The position numbers and the translations under genes were made by a program. The notes beneath the pieces are model-generated. The model did not search any database. It worked only from the letters and a program-made list of their open reading frames with translations, and was not told the DNA's origin. This document shows positions 61,471 through 64,000 of a stretch of 64,000 nt of DNA, piece by piece (position 1 is the first letter of the stretch; the number at the start of each line of letters is the position of its first letter). This DNA is from Citromicrobium bathyomarinum (GTDB taxonomy: Bacteria; Pseudomonadota; Alphaproteobacteria; Sphingomonadales; Sphingomonadaceae). The DNA is taken from positions 682,001 through 746,000 of the forward strand of contig CP155577.1 of NCBI GenBank assembly GCA_001306305.2, written 5' to 3'.

Positions 61471-62562
61471 CTAGAAAGCGCCCAGCAACAGCAGGGTCTG
61501 CAGGAATAGCGAGAGCACGATAAAGATCGCGAACAGCAGCACGAGCAGCCGCCAGATCGCCGACCAGCGCGACAGCGCGTAACCCTGCTTCAGCTGGCGG
61601 TAGATATGCAGCGGCGCGATCGTCGCGAAGATCGTGAACAGCCACCCCAACCCGACACCCGCCTTCGCCAGCAGCGACAGCGCGATGAACATCAGCGACA
61701 TGAAGCTGAGCGAATAGGTCACGAACACCGCGTGGTCGTAGGCCTTGAACTCGCGCCGCCACGCGAACAGGAGCCAGACAAACGGCAGCGATAGCGGGAT
61801 CAGCAGCCACGAGAATTTGTAGCTGTTGGACTGCAGCTTGTAGAGCATCAGCCCGGGGTTCTTGCGCCATTTCTCGTTGAGGTGATGCAGGAACTCGCTG
61901 CCGCCCGGATCGCCGATCGTGACGTGCATGCCGGGGTCGCCGAAATCCTTGCCCGTCAGGACCGATCGACCGGCCTCGATCGATGCGATCTCCTCATCGA
62001 CATCGGCAATCTCCCCGCGGATCCGGCTGGCTTCCGCCTCGTCGTCGGTGGCGTCGAGGCTTGTCGCCAGTTCGGCGCGCTGGCTGGTCAGATCCTCGCG
62101 CTCCTTCTCGAGCGCGCTGTCGATCTGCTTCATGTCGGGCGCGGAGATATCGGTCGGGGTGGTGAAGCCGACCGCCTGGAACACCGCAAACATCAGGAAC
62201 ACGGTGAACAGGAACATCGCCATCGGCGAGACGAAGAACGCGCGCTCGCCTGCGATATAGCGGCGGGTGAGATCGCCCGGCCGCCACGCGAGCAGCGGCA
62301 GCGTGTGCCACAGCTTGCCGTCGAGGTGCAGCACGCCGTGGACCAGATCGTGCCCTACGGCGGACAGGGTGCGATGCAGGTGCGCCGCCTGACCGCAGGT
62401 GTGGCAATGCGGGCCGACCAGCTCGGTCCCGCAATTGAGGCAGGCGGTTTCGGCGAAGTGTCCGTCCGCGTCGAGCGCGCTCCCGCCACTCTCACGCGAA
62501 ATCGCGCGCGCGAACAGGCCGCCTTCGCTTGCCGTACCGATTGCCTCGGGAATATCGCTCAT
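61471..62562 (-). CDS. DUF3667 membrane protein with zinc ribbon
   Basis: A 363-residue protein. Near residue 39 a CxxC...CxxC ribbon (CLNCGTELVGPHCHTCGQAA) is followed by the DUF3667 core HDLVHGVLHLDGKLWHTLPL and LAWRPGDLTRRYIAGERAFF, then a first span, a coiled-coil segment (residues about 145-195) and three more C-terminal spans. Common in sphingomonads and other bacteria; function unknown. Confidence 0.88.
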   Translation of the reverse strand: MSDIPEAIGTASEGGLFARAISRESGGSALDADGHFAETACLNCGTELVGPHCHTCGQAAHLHRTLSAVGHDLVHGVLHLDGKLWHTLPLLAWRPGDLTRRYIAGERAFFVSPMAMFLFTVFLMFAVFQAVGFTTPTDISAPDMKQIDSALEKEREDLTSQRAELATSLDATDDEAEASRIRGEIADVDEEIASIEAGRSVLTGKDFGDPGMHVTIGDPGGSEFLHHLNEKWRKNPGLMLYKLQSNSYKFSWLLIPLSLPFVWLLFAWRREFKAYDHAVFVTYSLSFMSLMFIALSLLAKAGVGLGWLFTIFATIAPLHIYRQLKQGYALSRWSAIWRLLVLLFAIFIVLSLFLQTLLLLGAF

Positions 62563-62639
62563 GCCCGTCTGCCCCCTGACCGTCCGCCTGCGCCTCTAGC
62601 ACAAGCACATCGCCCGTCGAGCCGTCACGCGCGCAGTCG

Positions 62640-63395
62640 TCAGCCCAGCATGCCGAGCCTGACGAGGACGATCCGAGCGCCGATGAGGATCACGGTCAGC
62701 AGCACCAGCAGGGGGGCAAGCCGCAGCAGCGTGGTCGCCCGGTCGAGCCGCGCATGATCGCGCAGCCGCCATGCGTTGAGGACCACCATCGCGCTGACCA
62801 GCGGGGCGAGCACGAATTGCGCCGGCAGCCCCAGCTGGTGCAGCGCGAGTGCGAGCGCGATAAACGCGGCCGAGCCGCCCAGCGCTTCGCCCGCGAAGAT
62901 CACTGGCCATTGCGGGTGGCGCATGCCCGTGGCGGGGCAGGTCAGCCGCGCGGAGAGCGCGCCCAGAGGCAGCAGCAGCCAGCCCAGCGTCCACAATTCG
63001 CCGAGGAAGGTCAGCAGCGCGGAGGCGCCGCGATCCTGCTCGGCAGCGTCCGTCTGGTCGATCTCGCCTCGTCGCCAGGCGAGGTTCGCCTGCTCGACGA
63101 AGAACGCCGCCGACTGCGCCCGCTCGCGCCGTTCCGCGCTGTCCACGTCCGAAGCATCGGGTGTCTCTTCCCCGATGTCGCCCACCACCGTGGCCAATGC
63201 TTGATCGGTGCCTGACAGCGCCCGGTCGATCGCGATATCCTCGCCCGCCCGGCCGCTCGGCTCGCTCACCAGGTCGAGCGCGAGCAGCAGCACCATCCCG
63301 GCAAGGAACACCGCCAGCGCGCGGATCAGCGGGTCGGCGAAACGGCCGCCGAGCATCGGCGCTCGCTCGGTTGCGGGAGGGGAGGCGTCGGGCAT
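62640..63395 (-). CDS. Membrane protein of unknown function
   Basis: A 251-residue protein with about five spans: LIRALAVFLAGMVLLLALDL, then a polar acidic stretch (residues about 45-120), and four spans including LGELWTLGWLLLPLGALSAR and LLRLAPLLVLLTVILIGARI. Not recognised. The start at 63395 precedes the first membrane span sensibly; the frame further upstream is an antisense extension over the DUF3072 gene. It lies 77 bp upstream of the DUF3667 gene on the same strand. Confidence 0.7.
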   Translation of the reverse strand: MPDASPPATERAPMLGGRFADPLIRALAVFLAGMVLLLALDLVSEPSGRAGEDIAIDRALSGTDQALATVVGDIGEETPDASDVDSAERRERAQSAAFFVEQANLAWRRGEIDQTDAAEQDRGASALLTFLGELWTLGWLLLPLGALSARLTCPATGMRHPQWPVIFAGEALGGSAAFIALALALHQLGLPAQFVLAPLVSAMVVLNAWRLRDHARLDRATTLLRLAPLLVLLTVILIGARIVLVRLGMLG

Positions 63396-63500
63396 GATGC
63401 CGTCATAGCGTGCCTCTTCCCCAACGCCAGCCTGTGCGACCGTGCCTAACGGGAACGTATGGAGAACGTCGCTCGTTGCACAGGAAAGGAGACACGTACC

Positions 63501-63734
63501 GTGGAAGAGATCACCCAGCACCCCAAGGCCGAGCCGACCTCGAATGCCGAGAAGGCTCCCGAAAACTGGACCACCGGCGATGAACGGATGACCGGCGCGC
63601 AGGCCAGCTATCTGAAAACGCTGGCGGAAGAGGCTGGCGAGCCGGAGGCGTTCGATCCCGGCCTGAGCAAGGCCGATGCGTCGCTGCGCATCGATGCGCT
63701 GCAGGAAAAGACCGGCCGCGGAAGCGGGGACTAA
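63501..63734 (+). CDS. DUF3072 family protein
   Basis: A 77-residue protein containing MTGAQASYLKTLAEEAGEPE and LSKADASLRIDALQEKTGR, the DUF3072 motif found in small soluble proteins. The GTG at 63501 is preferred because of the AAAGGAGA ribosome site 8 bp upstream; an ATG at 63459 is in frame but lacks one. Function unknown. Confidence 0.78.
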   Translation: MEEITQHPKAEPTSNAEKAPENWTTGDERMTGAQASYLKTLAEEAGEPEAFDPGLSKADASLRIDALQEKTGRGSGD

Positions 63735-64000
63735 CCCTTCGCGAGCGCTCGCTCGATCTTGGTCCACAGGGCCTTGAACGCGCGCGCGCCCGGGCTGCGC
63801 GGGGCGAAGGCGCCGACCGGGGCCTGCTGCGCCGCGCATTGTTCGATCGCGCTCGACGCGGGGATCACCGCCCAGTCCGCTGAGGCCGCGATCGCATCGC
63901 GGTGAAGCGTGCGGCGACGATCAACCATCGAGAATACCGGCATGATCGGCGGGGCCTTCTTGCCCTCCGCCCCCACTTCCTCGCGCACGATCTCAAGCGC
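63731..64000 (-). CDS. ParA/MinD-family ATPase, C-terminal part (cut by window end)
   Basis: The frame is open to the last base. The visible part (PPIMPVFSMVDRRRTLHRDA, WAVIPASSAIEQCAAQQAPV, RAFKALWTKIERAL) aligns with the C-terminal region of the ParA-like protein at 57920-58852 (PVLPVLSMYDQRRKLHRWVR; VVPASSHVEQVAVRREPI), so the two are related. It overlaps the DUF3072 stop by 4 bp, convergent. The nucleotide-binding half is outside the window. Confidence 0.82.
   Translation of the reverse strand, partial: ALEIVREEVGAEGKKAPPIMPVFSMVDRRRTLHRDAIAASADWAVIPASSAIEQCAAQQAPVGAFAPRSPGARAFKALWTKIERALAKG

Noticed and set aside
1-64000. CRISPR arrays, rRNA genes, insertion sequences and transposases
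   Set aside because: No regularly spaced repeats, rRNA-like sequence or transposase motif was seen in any part of the window.

Overview
The window is an alphaproteobacterial, most likely sphingomonad/Erythrobacteraceae-like, chromosome carrying the right-hand part of an integrative and conjugative element (ICE). The lineage is inferred from the right flank (ParA-like proteins, DUF3667 and DUF3072 proteins, a CoA-ester gene cluster, ftsH) and from the alphaproteobacterial style of the transfer genes. It was not tested by phylogeny. Positions 1 to about 53,798 belong to the ICE and positions from about 53,799 onward are resident chromosome. The boundary is a tyrosine integrase (52,253-53,575) followed by a 45-bp 3' half of a tRNA-Arg(CCG) gene (53,754-53,798). 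The other end, with the intact tRNA, must lie left of this window.

ICE layout from left to right. (1) The end of a LysR-type regulator. (2) A complete Trb mating-pair apparatus read leftwards: trbB-C-D-E-J-K-L-F-G-I plus DUF2274 (381-9,901). (3) A TetR-controlled oxidoreductase cargo inserted inside the transfer region (10,116-12,418). (4) A ribbon-helix-helix protein, coupling protein TraG, relaxase, a candidate oriT gap, transglycosylase, DUF736, TraF, DUF2840 and an AlpA-like excisionase (12,498-19,396). (5) A control block: an Abi_C-type gene, an fseA-like gene split between two frames by what looks like a programmed +1 ribosomal frameshift, a qseM-like antiactivator and a divergent qseC-like XRE repressor (19,554-21,987). 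This matches the excision-control circuit known from the Mesorhizobium loti symbiosis island ICEMlSymR7A. (6) Cargo for stress and metals: a tandem-ABM secreted protein with a LysR, a cation transporter, a CYP152 peroxygenase, and LspA, CDF and a CmtR-like sensor (23,028-28,739). (7) A second conserved ICE backbone block: DUF2493, Toprim, ParB and DUF932, with repeated structured leaders (28,973-35,383).

From 35.6 to 52.0 kb lies a defence island. It holds an AbiE toxin-antitoxin pair, a type I restriction-modification operon (RHH-hsdM-hsdS-hsdR-metallopeptidase), an unrecognised soluble plus four-helix membrane protein pair, and a convergent three-gene operon. That operon encodes a SeqA/RHH-like protein, a gamma-glutamylcyclotransferase-fold protein, and a 1,335-residue Rad50/SMC-type ATPase ending in tandem LexA/S24-like domains. 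This last operon is the best candidate for an undescribed system.

The right flank carries a chimeric PepSY/TonB-receptor relic next to the attachment site, then an enoyl-CoA hydratase / CoA-transferase / acyl-CoA dehydrogenase cluster, a ParA-family ATPase, ftsH, a small lipoprotein, two membrane proteins, a DUF3072 protein and a second ParA-like gene cut by the window end. No CRISPR array, rRNA gene, intact tRNA or recognisable transposase was found. All functional calls rest on motifs and family knowledge recalled by reading; no database search was run.
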